From Acidobacteriota bacterium (lineage in GTDB: Bacteria; Acidobacteriota; B3-B38; Guanabaribacteriales; JAGGZT01), in contig JAGGZT010000071.1 in the NCBI GenBank assembly GCA_021161905.1, forward strand, positions 1 through 61,310: a stretch of 61,310 nt of DNA, read 5' to 3'. The notes under the pieces were generated by a model. It was not told where the DNA came from. It ran no database searches and was given only the letters and a program-made list of their open reading frames with translations. This document shows positions 1 to 9,245 of this stretch, in pieces. Position numbers and translations under genes: made by a program. Numbering within the stretch: position 1 is the stretch's first letter; every line of letters starts with the position of its first letter.

Positions 1-2307
1 GAGGATTATCCTTCCTCGGGCTATCCTTTCTATCTCGGTCGCCATCTTCCGAAAGCCTTCGTCCGATACCAGATGGATGAAAAGGCTCACCGCAAGCACG
101 GTATCAAAGCTCTTATCCTTGAAGGGGAGGTTTTCTCCATCAAAGTTTACCAAGAGAGCGCCCTTTCCCTTTGCCTTTAGGAGCATAGGAAGGGCGAAAT
201 CCGCTCCTACTTTAATAAGGTTTTCCGGTATTGCAGAGAGGATCCTTCCATCGCCACAGCCTACTTCGAGGATTTTTCCATTATCTTCCCCATATTGGTT
301 GAGAAGGGAACGAAGTGCCTCTTTTTGGGCAAAATCAGTATTTTCAAGCTCTGAAATAGCAACTCCAAGGCGCATAACCCGGTGAAGCCCGGAGAACTCC
401 TCTGCCCGTTTTTCCCAGAAGTAATGGAAGGAAAAGGTTTTTAACTCTGGGATCTCCGCTTTTACCAGTATCTTTCCATCTTCCATCATCTCCTCGGAGA
501 GGATTCGGTAATGATGGCGTTGAAGCAGTTCCCTCAAGCTTTCCCGTGATTGGATGTTTATATGCCCAACAAAGCCAAGCCAGCCAAGCCGTGCCCGTTC
601 CCCAGGATCGGCAGGGAGGGATTTCTTCCTCTCCCTATGTTTTTCCCCTATAGGGGTATGAATGATCAATCTCGCCCCAGCTGAGGCTATTTGGGGAAGC
701 TTATGGAGGAGGATATCAAGTTCCCAATCGTAGAGATGTTCGAAGACATCAGCCATTACGATGACATCGAATCTTCCCTCTTCCTTGAGCTGATCGATAT
801 TCAGTATGTCGAGTTTTTGCACCTTGGCATTTGGGGTCGAGGAGATGAGCCTTTGAGCATAGCGGACTGCATCAGCGCTATAATCGATGCCAAGGGCAAA
901 TTTTACCCTTTTTGCTGCCTGATAAAGGAGTTCCCCTCTCCCACAACCGATATCGAGTAGGCGGTCTGACGGGACAAGCTGGCAGGCGGAGAGTATGCGG
1001 GCGATTCGGGGATAGAGTGCTTTCCCTCGGCTTTTTTTGAAGAGCGCTACCTCCTCAGGACCGCCGAGCATATTCTCGAGATAATACTCGTCGTAAGTGG
1101 CCTCTGCCAGGCGGAAGAAACCTGCTCCTAAGTCGATAATCCTTTCCCCCTCTTTCTCCTCCTCCCTTTCCTCTTCTTCACCTAAATGAGCGATGATCCT
1201 TTTCACCAGTCGTTCGCCGTTTTTACTCCAGTCGAGTTCTTCTTCTGCTTTCTTCCTTGCGTTTTTCCTCATCCGGGCGAGGAGATCCCTCCTTTCAGCA
1301 AGGAGGAGCATTTTCGCTGCGAGATCGAGGTGATCGACCTCGAACCGGGGAAGGAGGTAGTCCGAGGGAAGTATCTCCTTGACCCGGGCAAGAAGACCGG
1401 TCTCCTCATTTTCCACCCATTCGTTCATAGCTGGAGCATCAGTGGTAATGACGGGGATCCCCGAAGCAAGTCCTTCCAGGATGGTTAAACCTAAACCCTC
1501 TGCCTTCGATGGTTGAACAAGGACATCGCCTCGATGGTAGAGTCCAGGAAGAGGAAGACTTTTCTCTACCACTTCAATTGCAGGATGGGAGGAGATGGCT
1601 TCCTGAACCTCTTCGGGATAGCCGGTAAGTGGACGTTGGGTATGGATGAGCAATCTCATCCTTTCGTTCGCCCGGAATGCCTCGAGGAAGGCGGAGACCA
1701 CTGCCTTGGTATTCTTTCGCTCTCCTGCTCCGCCCCAACCAGCATTATGGAAGAAGACAGTGAGTTCATTCCCCCTGGCTTTGGGAAAAAGCTTCCAATT
1801 TACCCCCCAGCGGTTCAGAATGAGTTTCTCCTCTGGTATTCCTTCGTTTAGAAGTAGCTGGTAGCAGATCCTGGTAGGGCAGATGATGAGGTCGCATTTT
1901 TTGTAATGGGGTATCTCCTCTCGCTTTACCCAGTCGATGGTGAGATAGCAAGCGATGGGGATACCGGCGTTATTTAGAGCGTCGATCAGTTCAAACTGCC
2001 GTTCTTCGTTTAAGATGACGATGTCAAGGTTATTTTCATACGCCCAATCGACGACCCTTTCTTCAGGGATGAAATAATCGAGGTTTATCTCCAGATTTTC
2101 GGTAACCCACTCTCCACTCACCTCAGGGGGGATGAAACGGACCTTCCCCGGTGCTATCGGTACCGGTCCCGGTCGGGCAAGGAGGAAGGTGTTCGCTCCA
2201 GCAGAGGAGAATGCTTCAAGCATCGCCCGGGTTACATAGGCTTGCCCTCGGGGAAACCAGCAGGAGATAAAGCCGATATTGTATCTACCTTTATAGTCAA
2301 GCGTCAT
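1..2307 (-). CDS. GT4 glycosyltransferase fused to two SAM methyltransferase domains (3' end outside window)
   Basis: From ATG at 2307 the frame stays open to base 1 (769 codons, no stop), so the gene is cut by the window edge. Residues about 1-385 are a GT-B retaining glycosyltransferase; the E-x7-E nucleotide-sugar motif is E270/E278 in AEGLGLTILEG. A Glu/Arg-rich linker follows near 386-400. A class I methyltransferase has the glycine motif LLDIGCGRGELL at 450-461 and an acidic VMADVFEH stretch. A second one starts with ILEVGCGDGRIL at 679-690 and is incomplete. A cytoplasmic bifunctional or trifunctional enzyme that adds a sugar and methylates glycan or its nonreducing end is inferred; substrates are unknown. 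It is the most downstream visible gene of the minus-strand glycan locus, 51 bases after the YfhO-like gene. Confidence 0.88.
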   Translation of the reverse strand, partial: MTLDYKGRYNIGFISCWFPRGQAYVTRAMLEAFSSAGANTFLLARPGPVPIAPGKVRFIPPEVSGEWVTENLEINLDYFIPEERVVDWAYENNLDIVILNEERQFELIDALNNAGIPIACYLTIDWVKREEIPHYKKCDLIICPTRICYQLLLNEGIPEEKLILNRWGVNWKLFPKARGNELTVFFHNAGWGGAGERKNTKAVVSAFLEAFRANERMRLLIHTQRPLTGYPEEVQEAISSHPAIEVVEKSLPLPGLYHRGDVLVQPSKAEGLGLTILEGLASGIPVITTDAPAMNEWVENEETGLLARVKEILPSDYLLPRFEVDHLDLAAKMLLLAERRDLLARMRKNARKKAEEELDWSKNGERLVKRIIAHLGEEEEREEEKEGERIIDLGAGFFRLAEATYDEYYLENMLGGPEEVALFKKSRGKALYPRIARILSACQLVPSDRLLDIGCGRGELLYQAAKRVKFALGIDYSADAVRYAQRLISSTPNAKVQKLDILNIDQLKEEGRFDVIVMADVFEHLYDWELDILLHKLPQIASAGARLIIHTPIGEKHRERKKSLPADPGERARLGWLGFVGHINIQSRESLRELLQRHHYRILSEEMMEDGKILVKAEIPELKTFSFHYFWEKRAEEFSGLHRVMRLGVAISELENTDFAQKEALRSLLNQYGEDNGKILEVGCGDGRILSAIPENLIKVGADFALPMLLKAKGKGALLVNFDGENLPFKDKSFDTVLAVSLFIHLVSDEGFRKMATEIERIARGRIIL

Positions 2308-2358
2308 CTACCAACTACCGCAATACATTCCATTTTACAGTTTTTATGATATCACGTT

Positions 2359-4764
2359 TTACGCCAAAGAGGTAGAGCGAGGAGAGCGGTGACGGTAATA
2401 GCGGGTAAGGAGGAGGAGAAAAACTAAGAGAATTAATGCTGACAGTGATATTCCCTTTCCCAAAAGGTAGCTCTTTGGCTTAAAGACGAACATTATCCGA
2501 TGCTTGCCCGGGGTGAGATAGATCGCCCGGAGAATATAATTTGCCCTTAAAATGGGAAGCTCCTTTCCTTCCCCTATCTCATAAGCCTTCCAACCAGGAT
2601 AATAGATCTCGGAGAGGACGAGATAGCCAGGAGAAGCAAGTTCCGCGGTTATGATCATCCGATTCGGCGATGAGGAAATTATCTTTGTCCGTGTTTCCCC
2701 TTTTTTGTTTGAAAGGGTGCCTATTCTTTTCTCCAAGATGACCGTTTTTCTTGGATCTATCTCAGTTAACCGAGTAAGTATCTTCCCTTCCTCGGCTATC
2801 ACCTCTGCCTGATGAACGATGAAAGCCCGAGGTAGAACCTCCTTGTTCTCGTAGATATGGATGGTGAGGGCTCTCCCCTTTTTATCGAGTGTCTTTTCTC
2901 GGAATACTTCGGAGAAAGCGGGGTTACTACTTTCCTCTTTAGCTATGATGTATTTCACATTGAGGAGGCTTAGAAGGTTGAGGTTCTTTATATCCGAAAG
3001 CCTCACCCGTTGGATGGGAAGCATTTCCCCTGGTGATGTGTCCCTAAGCCCGGCGATCAGGTTGGTAAATTCAACATACCGCCTGAGGACAAGGGGATGG
3101 GCGCCAGTTATCTTCTCTATACTGTAATGGCCGGTGAGGTGTTGCCTTGTCCGCACCAGATCGAGTATCCGAAATTGGGATTTATCGCTTTTTAGGAACT
3201 CTATCGTCGGTATTGGAGCGAAGACCTTATTTAAACTTTCCGTCTTGGTGAAGGGAAGATGAAGTATGAAGAGATCGACGATGATTATCGCGGTGATAAG
3301 AAGAAAAAAGGATCCCCTTTTGAGCTTCCCTTTGAGGAGATAGAAGATGGCGATTCCCCCTCCTACAAAAAAGAAGAGGAAGGAAAGTAGATTTTTCCGG
3401 AGAAGATGGTAGAAAAGAGGGACCTTGGCGGAGATGAACGCTCCCTTTTCCTGATAGAAGGTGGTACCGATCTTCTTTATAAAGCTCATCGCCGGTGAAG
3501 GAAGGAGGATAATAAGGGCTCCGATTATGAGGCTTAGCCCAACGAGGATTATGATCGTCAGGCGAAGTTTTGTTTCCTTTTCTTTCCTCTCTTCGCTTAA
3601 GAGCCAATCGGTGCCCAATCCGGCGAGGATAGCGAGGGCAAAACCGTAGAGGAAGAGGTAGGTTGCCGGAATGCGAAAACCGCGGAAGAGAGGAATAAGG
3701 TAATAGCATAAGGCGAATAACGGGGTACTTCTTCCTAAAGAGAACAAAAGGGCAAAGGAGCCGAGGACGATGAAGATGGTTTTATGCCTTCCCCGGGTGA
3801 AGATAATGCCCAATCCGGCGAGGATCAGAGGCAGGATGCCACAATATAGTCCAAGCTCCCAGTAATTGGGAGCGCCGAAGTAATCTCCGTTTACCGGACT
3901 TCCGTAAATGGTAGGGAAAATGGCGGTTATAAGGTGACGGATGGGTAGGGAGAGCGAGGAGGCATAGCTTAGACTTGCCTCCGTTCTCGTGGTCATCTTT
4001 ACGAACTCTAATTGGGGAAGAAGACCCCCAAGGCTCAAAGGGATGAATATAGCTAATCCGCAAACCGCAGTGATGGCTCTTTTCTTTAAGATCGAGATAT
4101 CTCGCTCTTTCTTGTAGAGGAAGACCAAGCTTAGGGCGAAGTAAAGGAAGAGGGCAAAGCTTGAATAAGCGAAGAGCTGAGGATTGCTTCCGGAAAACTG
4201 GAGGAATAAAGCGAGAGCAAAGAGGAGAGTGGTAATCATCCTGGGGTTAAGGATGAGTGCTTCAGTAGCCAAGAAAACGAGGGGAACGAGGGAAATGACG
4301 ACGAAGTTATTCAGCTGTCCTACCCCAAGTCGGTTCATCAGGGGAGCAGAGAAGGCGAAGATGATGCCCGAGATGAAGCTCGCTTCCCTTGAGAGCCCGA
4401 TCTTTCTCCCGAAGAGATAGGTGAAAAGGCAGGCAGCGAGGGTATGGAGGAAGAAGAGCAGGCTGAAAGCAAAGCCGAGAGGAAGGAAGAGGATGAGGAA
4501 GTTTGGAAAGTAGAAGTAAGTCGGTCCCAAGGGATCGGCAATGAATGGAGCCCCTGAGAAGATGAGGGGGTTCCATAAAGGAAGCTCGTGATAGAGAGAA
4601 AAGCTTTTTGTTATAAATTCTTTGAAGAAAGCGTATTGGGTGATTAGGTCAAAGGCAGGAGAGAAGATTCGGTCGGGTTGAGTAAGCGGTTTGGAGAAGA
4701 AAAGAAGAGAGAAGAGAAGAAGGAGCACAGGAAAAGCGATCCCTTTCCCCCTCGTTTGAACCAT
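2359..4764 (-). CDS. YfhO-like polytopic membrane protein (candidate GT-C glycosyltransferase)
   Basis: 801 residues. About a dozen hydrophobic segments fill residues 10-510, followed by a soluble extracytoplasmic beta-rich domain and a last membrane helix near 775-795. The first loop after TM1 carries the GT-C-type acidic motif in SPAFDLITQYAFF and a WNPLIFSGAPFIADP stretch. The C-terminal YYPGWKAY and PGKHRIMFVFKP pieces are characteristic of the YfhO membrane-protein family. YfhO proteins in Firmicutes glycosylate lipoteichoic acid using polyprenyl-phosphate sugars on the outer face of the membrane; a similar role here is inferred. The gene sits 4 bases after a GT2 gene that could make that donor. 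Start ATG 4764 has a GGAGA-type ribosome-binding site. Confidence 0.75.
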   Translation of the reverse strand: MVQTRGKGIAFPVLLLLFSLLFFSKPLTQPDRIFSPAFDLITQYAFFKEFITKSFSLYHELPLWNPLIFSGAPFIADPLGPTYFYFPNFLILFLPLGFAFSLLFFLHTLAACLFTYLFGRKIGLSREASFISGIIFAFSAPLMNRLGVGQLNNFVVISLVPLVFLATEALILNPRMITTLLFALALFLQFSGSNPQLFAYSSFALFLYFALSLVFLYKKERDISILKKRAITAVCGLAIFIPLSLGGLLPQLEFVKMTTRTEASLSYASSLSLPIRHLITAIFPTIYGSPVNGDYFGAPNYWELGLYCGILPLILAGLGIIFTRGRHKTIFIVLGSFALLFSLGRSTPLFALCYYLIPLFRGFRIPATYLFLYGFALAILAGLGTDWLLSEERKEKETKLRLTIIILVGLSLIIGALIILLPSPAMSFIKKIGTTFYQEKGAFISAKVPLFYHLLRKNLLSFLFFFVGGGIAIFYLLKGKLKRGSFFLLITAIIIVDLFILHLPFTKTESLNKVFAPIPTIEFLKSDKSQFRILDLVRTRQHLTGHYSIEKITGAHPLVLRRYVEFTNLIAGLRDTSPGEMLPIQRVRLSDIKNLNLLSLLNVKYIIAKEESSNPAFSEVFREKTLDKKGRALTIHIYENKEVLPRAFIVHQAEVIAEEGKILTRLTEIDPRKTVILEKRIGTLSNKKGETRTKIISSSPNRMIITAELASPGYLVLSEIYYPGWKAYEIGEGKELPILRANYILRAIYLTPGKHRIMFVFKPKSYLLGKGISLSALILLVFLLLLTRYYRHRSPRSTSLA

Positions 4765-4768
4765 TCTT

Positions 4769-5461
4769 TTATCTCCTCAGGGCGAAGAAGAGTCGGAAGA
4801 TATTCCTTATTGCACTGGGCACCCGACGAAGAACCCCTACTCGGGAGCCCCGTTTTTCCACCACCACGGTGGGGATTTCCTTCTTGGGGAGCCCTGCCCG
4901 CTCCGCCCGGATGATGAGCTCTGAAGCGAAGATGTCCTTTTCCGTTTGGCAGAGGGAGACAATGGGGAGGATTTTGCTTTTGTTAAACGCCTTGATTCCA
5001 TGAGTATCGCTCCCCTTGAATCCCAAAAGGATCCGGAGGAAAAGGTTGAACCCAGCGGTTATCGCCCGACGAATAAATGGTCGCTCATCCCTCGCTCCGG
5101 GCGCCCGTTTTGAGCCCACGATCACATCGTAGGTGGAAAGGAGGGAAAGCGCTTCCTTGAGAAACCTTATATCCCAATAATCGAGCTCAAAACAGACGAT
5201 GCGCTCTCCTCCTGCGGCAAGGATGCCTTTCTTCAAAGCACGCCCATAGTTAGGTTCATCGGTGGTTATCACCTTTATTCGCTTGTTATCTTCAGCGAGT
5301 GCTGAGGCTATCTCCCTTGTTTGGTCGGTACTCCCGTTTTCGCTTAGGATGAGTTCGTAATCTATCTTTTCCTTCTCGAGGGCTTCCGTAAGCTCGGAGA
5401 CCGAGCTTTCAAGGAGTTTTTCCTCATTATATATGGGGACTATTATGGAGACTTCTGGCAT
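4769..5461 (-). CDS. GT2 glycosyltransferase, polyprenyl-phosphate sugar synthase-like
   Basis: 230 residues, a complete GT-A fold with no C-terminal membrane helices. The N-terminus SIIVPIYNEEKLLESS and the SENGSTDQT motif are typical of GT2. The second acidic motif that usually reads DxDxQ is altered to ELDYWD at about residue 93-98, so metal binding may differ from standard family members. The later THGIKAFNK segment corresponds to the acceptor-side region of DPM1/DpgS-like enzymes. It lies between a YfhO-like gene (4-base gap) and a large membrane protein gene (3-base gap), which suggests it makes the lipid-linked sugar used by one of them; that link is inferred. Because the DxD motif is atypical, a different donor or reduced activity is possible. 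Confidence 0.72.
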   Translation of the reverse strand: MPEVSIIVPIYNEEKLLESSVSELTEALEKEKIDYELILSENGSTDQTREIASALAEDNKRIKVITTDEPNYGRALKKGILAAGGERIVCFELDYWDIRFLKEALSLLSTYDVIVGSKRAPGARDERPFIRRAITAGFNLFLRILLGFKGSDTHGIKAFNKSKILPIVSLCQTEKDIFASELIIRAERAGLPKKEIPTVVVEKRGSRVGVLRRVPSAIRNIFRLFFALRR

Positions 5462-5464
5462 AGG

Positions 5465-7804
5465 CTATCCTTTTTTCCTGAGAGGTTGTGCAATTACCTT
5501 GATCACCTCTATCTCTCTGTTTTCGAAGACGGGGATAAAGAACCTCCCCGCCTCGAACTTTTCCCGATTAGGATAATGGCTTTCCCTCTTTTTGTAAATA
5601 ACAATGTAGTCAACGCCGAGGCTGCGGAATATATGGTGAGCTTTTTGAGGGTTTTTAGTCTCAAAGGCATAGTTGAGAAGGCGGAGGACATCCTCATACA
5701 GCTTCTCCTGGGTAAGGAAAACCCTGGAGTATCGAGGGTCGAAGAAGGCGGTGCGTCTTTTGCCATACCAGGCTAAGCGTCGGGTGAAGTCTATGGGCTT
5801 TGGTTGAACCTTAGCGGGAAGGGGCGTCATCCGGTATATCCAGTGGTAAGCCTGGTACTCCACCTTAGGAGTGATCCAGAAGTAGTACGATTCAAGGAAG
5901 ATGCCGCAGGCACTGTAGATAACAGCGGAAAATCCTATGAAGGCGAGGAATAAGGAGATCAGCTTTAGGTTCTTCCTTATAAGGAAGAGGATTCCCCATA
6001 TTATCATCCCAACGATAAGGATGAAAAGCTGAGCCATTTTCACCCTTCCTGAAGATATTTCTATCCCTGCCCTATGAAGGATAAGGGGGAAGAGGAGGGT
6101 AAAGCTAAGGAGAATGAGGAGGGCTGTTGCGAATAGGAGGTGATAGAAGGTGCGATATCTTTCAATAAAGGAGCGAAATCGGCGGGAAAGATCGTCGATC
6201 CCGGCGAAGAAATGGGTGGCGAAGAGGGCGAGGGCTGCCCAAACGATTAAAGCAACCCGGACGATTACATTGTTCGGTCCGGAATATCCTGGACGGAAGA
6301 AGGTCATCAGTATCCCACCACCAAAGATGAGTGAGAGGAGAAGACGATTGAATGGGGTAGAGAAGGCTTTCCTCCTTATAAGAAGTAATCCGAGGACCCC
6401 GAAGATGATGATGGGACCGAACTCAAAGAAGTAGTAAAGGGGAGCGTCGAGCAGATTGGTGAGGTTGCTTTCGCCGAAGAAGTGGGCGAACAAAGCCCCA
6501 TTCAACAGCCCCCCGGTTCCTGCGATTTTAAAGACGAGCTGTGGCTTTGCCAAATTGCTTTTAAGGGTAAGGATAAAGGGAAGGGCGAGGAGCCCTCCGA
6601 TGATCCCGGTTATTAGGAGGAAGGTAAGCTCCTCTTTCCATCTTTTTTCCCACAGGGAGAGGGCGAGTTCGATCAAAAAGAAGATGAAGAGCCCTACAGC
6701 GAGCCCAAGGGTGACATAGCTTGAGAGAGCGGGGGCAGAGGCAATAAGTAATCCACCGATCACAAGGTAGCCTCTTCCCCCGGTCCTTCGAAACCTTAAG
6801 AGGAGGAAAAGGTAGATGACAGCGACTATGAACCCAGCTATGTGCTGGGGTACCCAGATCAGGTTCACATAGAAGGAGTGGATCGACTTCGCCCGGAGAT
6901 CAGCCCAGAAATCGACATATTTGCTGGGGATAAGAGCGCGGATGGTGGCGAAGTTTAATCCTATGCTAATTCCCCTTTTCACGATGAGATTTTTAACAAT
7001 ATGGATGAAGACGAAGACGATATCGAACCCGCCAACCAAACTGAGGGTGGCAGTGGTAAGGAGAGCTGGTTTTTCCTCTCCAAAGTATTCCCGGGCAAGG
7101 AGATAGAAGGTGAAAACGAGGAGAAAGGGGAGAAGAAGGGCAAGGGCAAAAAGGGTGCTCAATATGTCCAGCCGAAGGTGAGCGATTTTGACCAAGGCAG
7201 CGCCCATTATGTGAAAGAAGTAGAAGTACTCCATAGGATAGGGGTCGGCGATATAGGGGTTTCCTGGTGGGAGCTCATTTGAGTTTAAAAGGGCAAGTCC
7301 AACATACATCCTGTTCATCCAGTCGGATACTGCGGTACGGTGGACACCGCGAGCATCCTCGTATCCATGGAAGGCGATGGAGAGATATACGAGCAATGTC
7401 AGCACTAAGGTAATGATAATGAGCCACTTAACCTCGCTTCGTGCGATCGGCTTGATATCCTTCCGTTCCTTCTTCTTAAGAAGAGAGCCGAGGATTAAAA
7501 GGACGAATAATGTAGCCAAGGAGAGAAGGATATAACTCCGGCTGAAACGATAAAGCCTTCCTCCTATAAACAGGGTTAACGGGGTGATGCCGAGGCTTAT
7601 ACCGATAGAGAGAACAAGTGTTCTTATGTCGAAGAGTCCCCGGTACTCACCGATGAGAAGGAGAGCAAGAGCGCCTGGAACGATTAAGAGGAGGATTATT
7701 CCCCCCAGGCTGGAAAGAAAAGGCGAAGAAAAAGCGGAAAGCCCGAAGCCGATGCCCATTGCTATCCCTATCTCTATGAGGACAGCTTTTTTCTTTCCCT
7801 TCAT
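5465..7804 (-). CDS. Large polytopic membrane protein, DUF2298-like GT-C candidate
   Basis: 779 residues with many hydrophobic helices spread over residues 10-640 and a soluble C-terminal tail of about 130 residues. The loop after the early helices contains DWMNRMYVGLALLNSNELPP, then an aromatic run MEYFYFFHIMG. This resembles the DW...PP...YYYF pattern of the DUF2298/YYY membrane family, which is thought to be GT-C-like. The tail (FDPRYSRVFLTQEKLY, LGVDYIVIYKK) resembles the soluble end of membrane glycosyltransferases. It acts in the cytoplasmic membrane; a role in transferring a lipid-linked sugar outside the membrane is inferred from fold and neighbours. Junctions are tight on the downstream side (3 bases to the GT2 gene). 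The exact family is uncertain. Confidence 0.62.
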   Translation of the reverse strand: MKGKKKAVLIEIGIAMGIGFGLSAFSSPFLSSLGGIILLLIVPGALALLLIGEYRGLFDIRTLVLSIGISLGITPLTLFIGGRLYRFSRSYILLSLATLFVLLILGSLLKKKERKDIKPIARSEVKWLIIITLVLTLLVYLSIAFHGYEDARGVHRTAVSDWMNRMYVGLALLNSNELPPGNPYIADPYPMEYFYFFHIMGAALVKIAHLRLDILSTLFALALLLPFLLVFTFYLLAREYFGEEKPALLTTATLSLVGGFDIVFVFIHIVKNLIVKRGISIGLNFATIRALIPSKYVDFWADLRAKSIHSFYVNLIWVPQHIAGFIVAVIYLFLLLRFRRTGGRGYLVIGGLLIASAPALSSYVTLGLAVGLFIFFLIELALSLWEKRWKEELTFLLITGIIGGLLALPFILTLKSNLAKPQLVFKIAGTGGLLNGALFAHFFGESNLTNLLDAPLYYFFEFGPIIIFGVLGLLLIRRKAFSTPFNRLLLSLIFGGGILMTFFRPGYSGPNNVIVRVALIVWAALALFATHFFAGIDDLSRRFRSFIERYRTFYHLLFATALLILLSFTLLFPLILHRAGIEISSGRVKMAQLFILIVGMIIWGILFLIRKNLKLISLFLAFIGFSAVIYSACGIFLESYYFWITPKVEYQAYHWIYRMTPLPAKVQPKPIDFTRRLAWYGKRRTAFFDPRYSRVFLTQEKLYEDVLRLLNYAFETKNPQKAHHIFRSLGVDYIVIYKKRESHYPNREKFEAGRFFIPVFENREIEVIKVIAQPLRKKG

Positions 7805-7856
7805 CCCAAGTATTCCCTTTTTCTCCGGGCATTATAATAGTTTATCGACAAATACA

Positions 7857-9245
7857 TTACAACCGGCTAAGGAGACGGAAGGGGATGATGAACTTATCGA
7901 TGACGAGCTGTTTGAACCCCGGATATACATCCATATGGACATATCCCTTCAGGAACGCCCAGTATTGGATAAAGAAGAGCCCGTTATAGAGAAGGAAGAA
8001 GTAGGTTATCCTCCTGACCCAGTTGAATGAGTATCGCTCCTCAAGCCTTTTATAGAATGAAGCGATGCCAAAGGCGAAGATGAGGCCGGAGGAGATTAAC
8101 CTCCTTGCCCCAAAGGCTTCTCCTGCCCACCATTCGCAAACGGCGCTTGCGAGATAAAGCTGAAGGGAAAGTCCGAGAAGGAGATAGAGCGATAAGGTTC
8201 TCCTCTTTCTGGGTACGAGGAGGAAGCCGAGGAGAGCAAGTCCATAAAGCGGAGTCCAGGTGATGAGCCCGTGACGACGAGAAAAGAGGAGTCTGTGAAA
8301 GGCGGGTTTAAGGAAATAGATGAACCCCGATGTGTAAGGGCGAAATTCGTTCTGAGGGATGAGGAGATATTTATCATATATCGCTTTCCAGACGAGGGAA
8401 TGAGGGGAGAAAGCGAGGACGAGGAAGAGGAGGAATAGCAGATGATTCAGGAAAAGCTTTCCTACCTCTTTTAGCTTCCTCCTTTTGAGGAGCTGGGAGT
8501 AGAGTATCAAGGACTCGACCAAAGGGATGGCGAGGAAAAGGGAATTCTGCCACCGCACCATAGAGGCGAGTCCCCCAAGCAATCCAAGTACTGCCCATTC
8601 CCTTGCCTTCCGTTTTCCTCTTGTTTTATCCCAGTAAGAGAGGAAAAGGGAGCTTACGAAAAGCGAAGTCATATGGGAATAGGAAGGGGAGGCTAAGGAG
8701 TAGTAAAGGGCGTTCGTTCCCAGCCAGATTCCCAGGGTAGAGTAGAAGGATATCTTCTTTGGGAAGTAGCGGTTGAGGAAGCGGTAGATGATGATGGCAG
8801 CGAGGAAGGAGTAGAATATGCTGGCGAGGCAGTAGCCCCCCTCGAGGAAAAGACGGGGGAAGTAAGGGCTTCCTTGAGGAAGGAAGGGAGAAAAAAGGAG
8901 GAAGAGCAGATAGCCTAAGAGGAAAAAGGGAGCTGCGAGAAGTGCTGGACCGAAGGCGAATGGACTGGGGGGGTACCCGGTGCGGGGTACCTTAAGGAGC
9001 CCCCAGCCGATGGTGTCGTCGAAATCGAGGTAGTTATTGCTTAAGTCGAGATCACGATCGAAGATGAGAGAGGGGAGGTAGATGTAGTACATTATCCCAT
9101 CCCCTGCTACTAAGTGGTTAGGAAGTCTCTTTGGGAGGAGGATGCGGAAGCCAAAATAGGTGAGGCTGAAGAAGACGAAGATGAGGAAGAAAATGAGGAG
9201 GTGGTTATTCCACACTTTGCTCAGGGTTTTCCCTTCCTTAGCCAT
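7857..9245 (-). CDS. Polytopic GT-C-like membrane protein (paralog of the protein at 13286-14671)
   Basis: 462 residues, about 10-11 hydrophobic segments. After TM1 comes GDGIMYYIYLPSLIFDRDLD, whose acidic residue occupies the catalytic loop position of GT-C glycosyltransferases. Later signatures are LITWTPLYGLALLG and CEWWAGEAFGARRLISS. All of these recur in the 461-residue protein at 13286-14671, so the two genes are paralogs within one locus. Family members work in the cytoplasmic membrane with polyprenyl-phosphate sugars; substrate here is unknown. The gene overlaps the upstream GT4 gene by 8 bases, pointing to translational coupling. Confidence 0.7.
   Translation of the reverse strand: MAKEGKTLSKVWNNHLLIFFLIFVFFSLTYFGFRILLPKRLPNHLVAGDGIMYYIYLPSLIFDRDLDLSNNYLDFDDTIGWGLLKVPRTGYPPSPFAFGPALLAAPFFLLGYLLFLLFSPFLPQGSPYFPRLFLEGGYCLASIFYSFLAAIIIYRFLNRYFPKKISFYSTLGIWLGTNALYYSLASPSYSHMTSLFVSSLFLSYWDKTRGKRKAREWAVLGLLGGLASMVRWQNSLFLAIPLVESLILYSQLLKRRKLKEVGKLFLNHLLFLLFLVLAFSPHSLVWKAIYDKYLLIPQNEFRPYTSGFIYFLKPAFHRLLFSRRHGLITWTPLYGLALLGFLLVPRKRRTLSLYLLLGLSLQLYLASAVCEWWAGEAFGARRLISSGLIFAFGIASFYKRLEERYSFNWVRRITYFFLLYNGLFFIQYWAFLKGYVHMDVYPGFKQLVIDKFIIPFRLLSRL

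Noticed and set aside
77-1851. Several short plus-strand frames at the left edge
   Set aside because: They are shadows of the open minus-strand fusion gene, which spans this whole stretch and shows GT4 and methyltransferase motifs.
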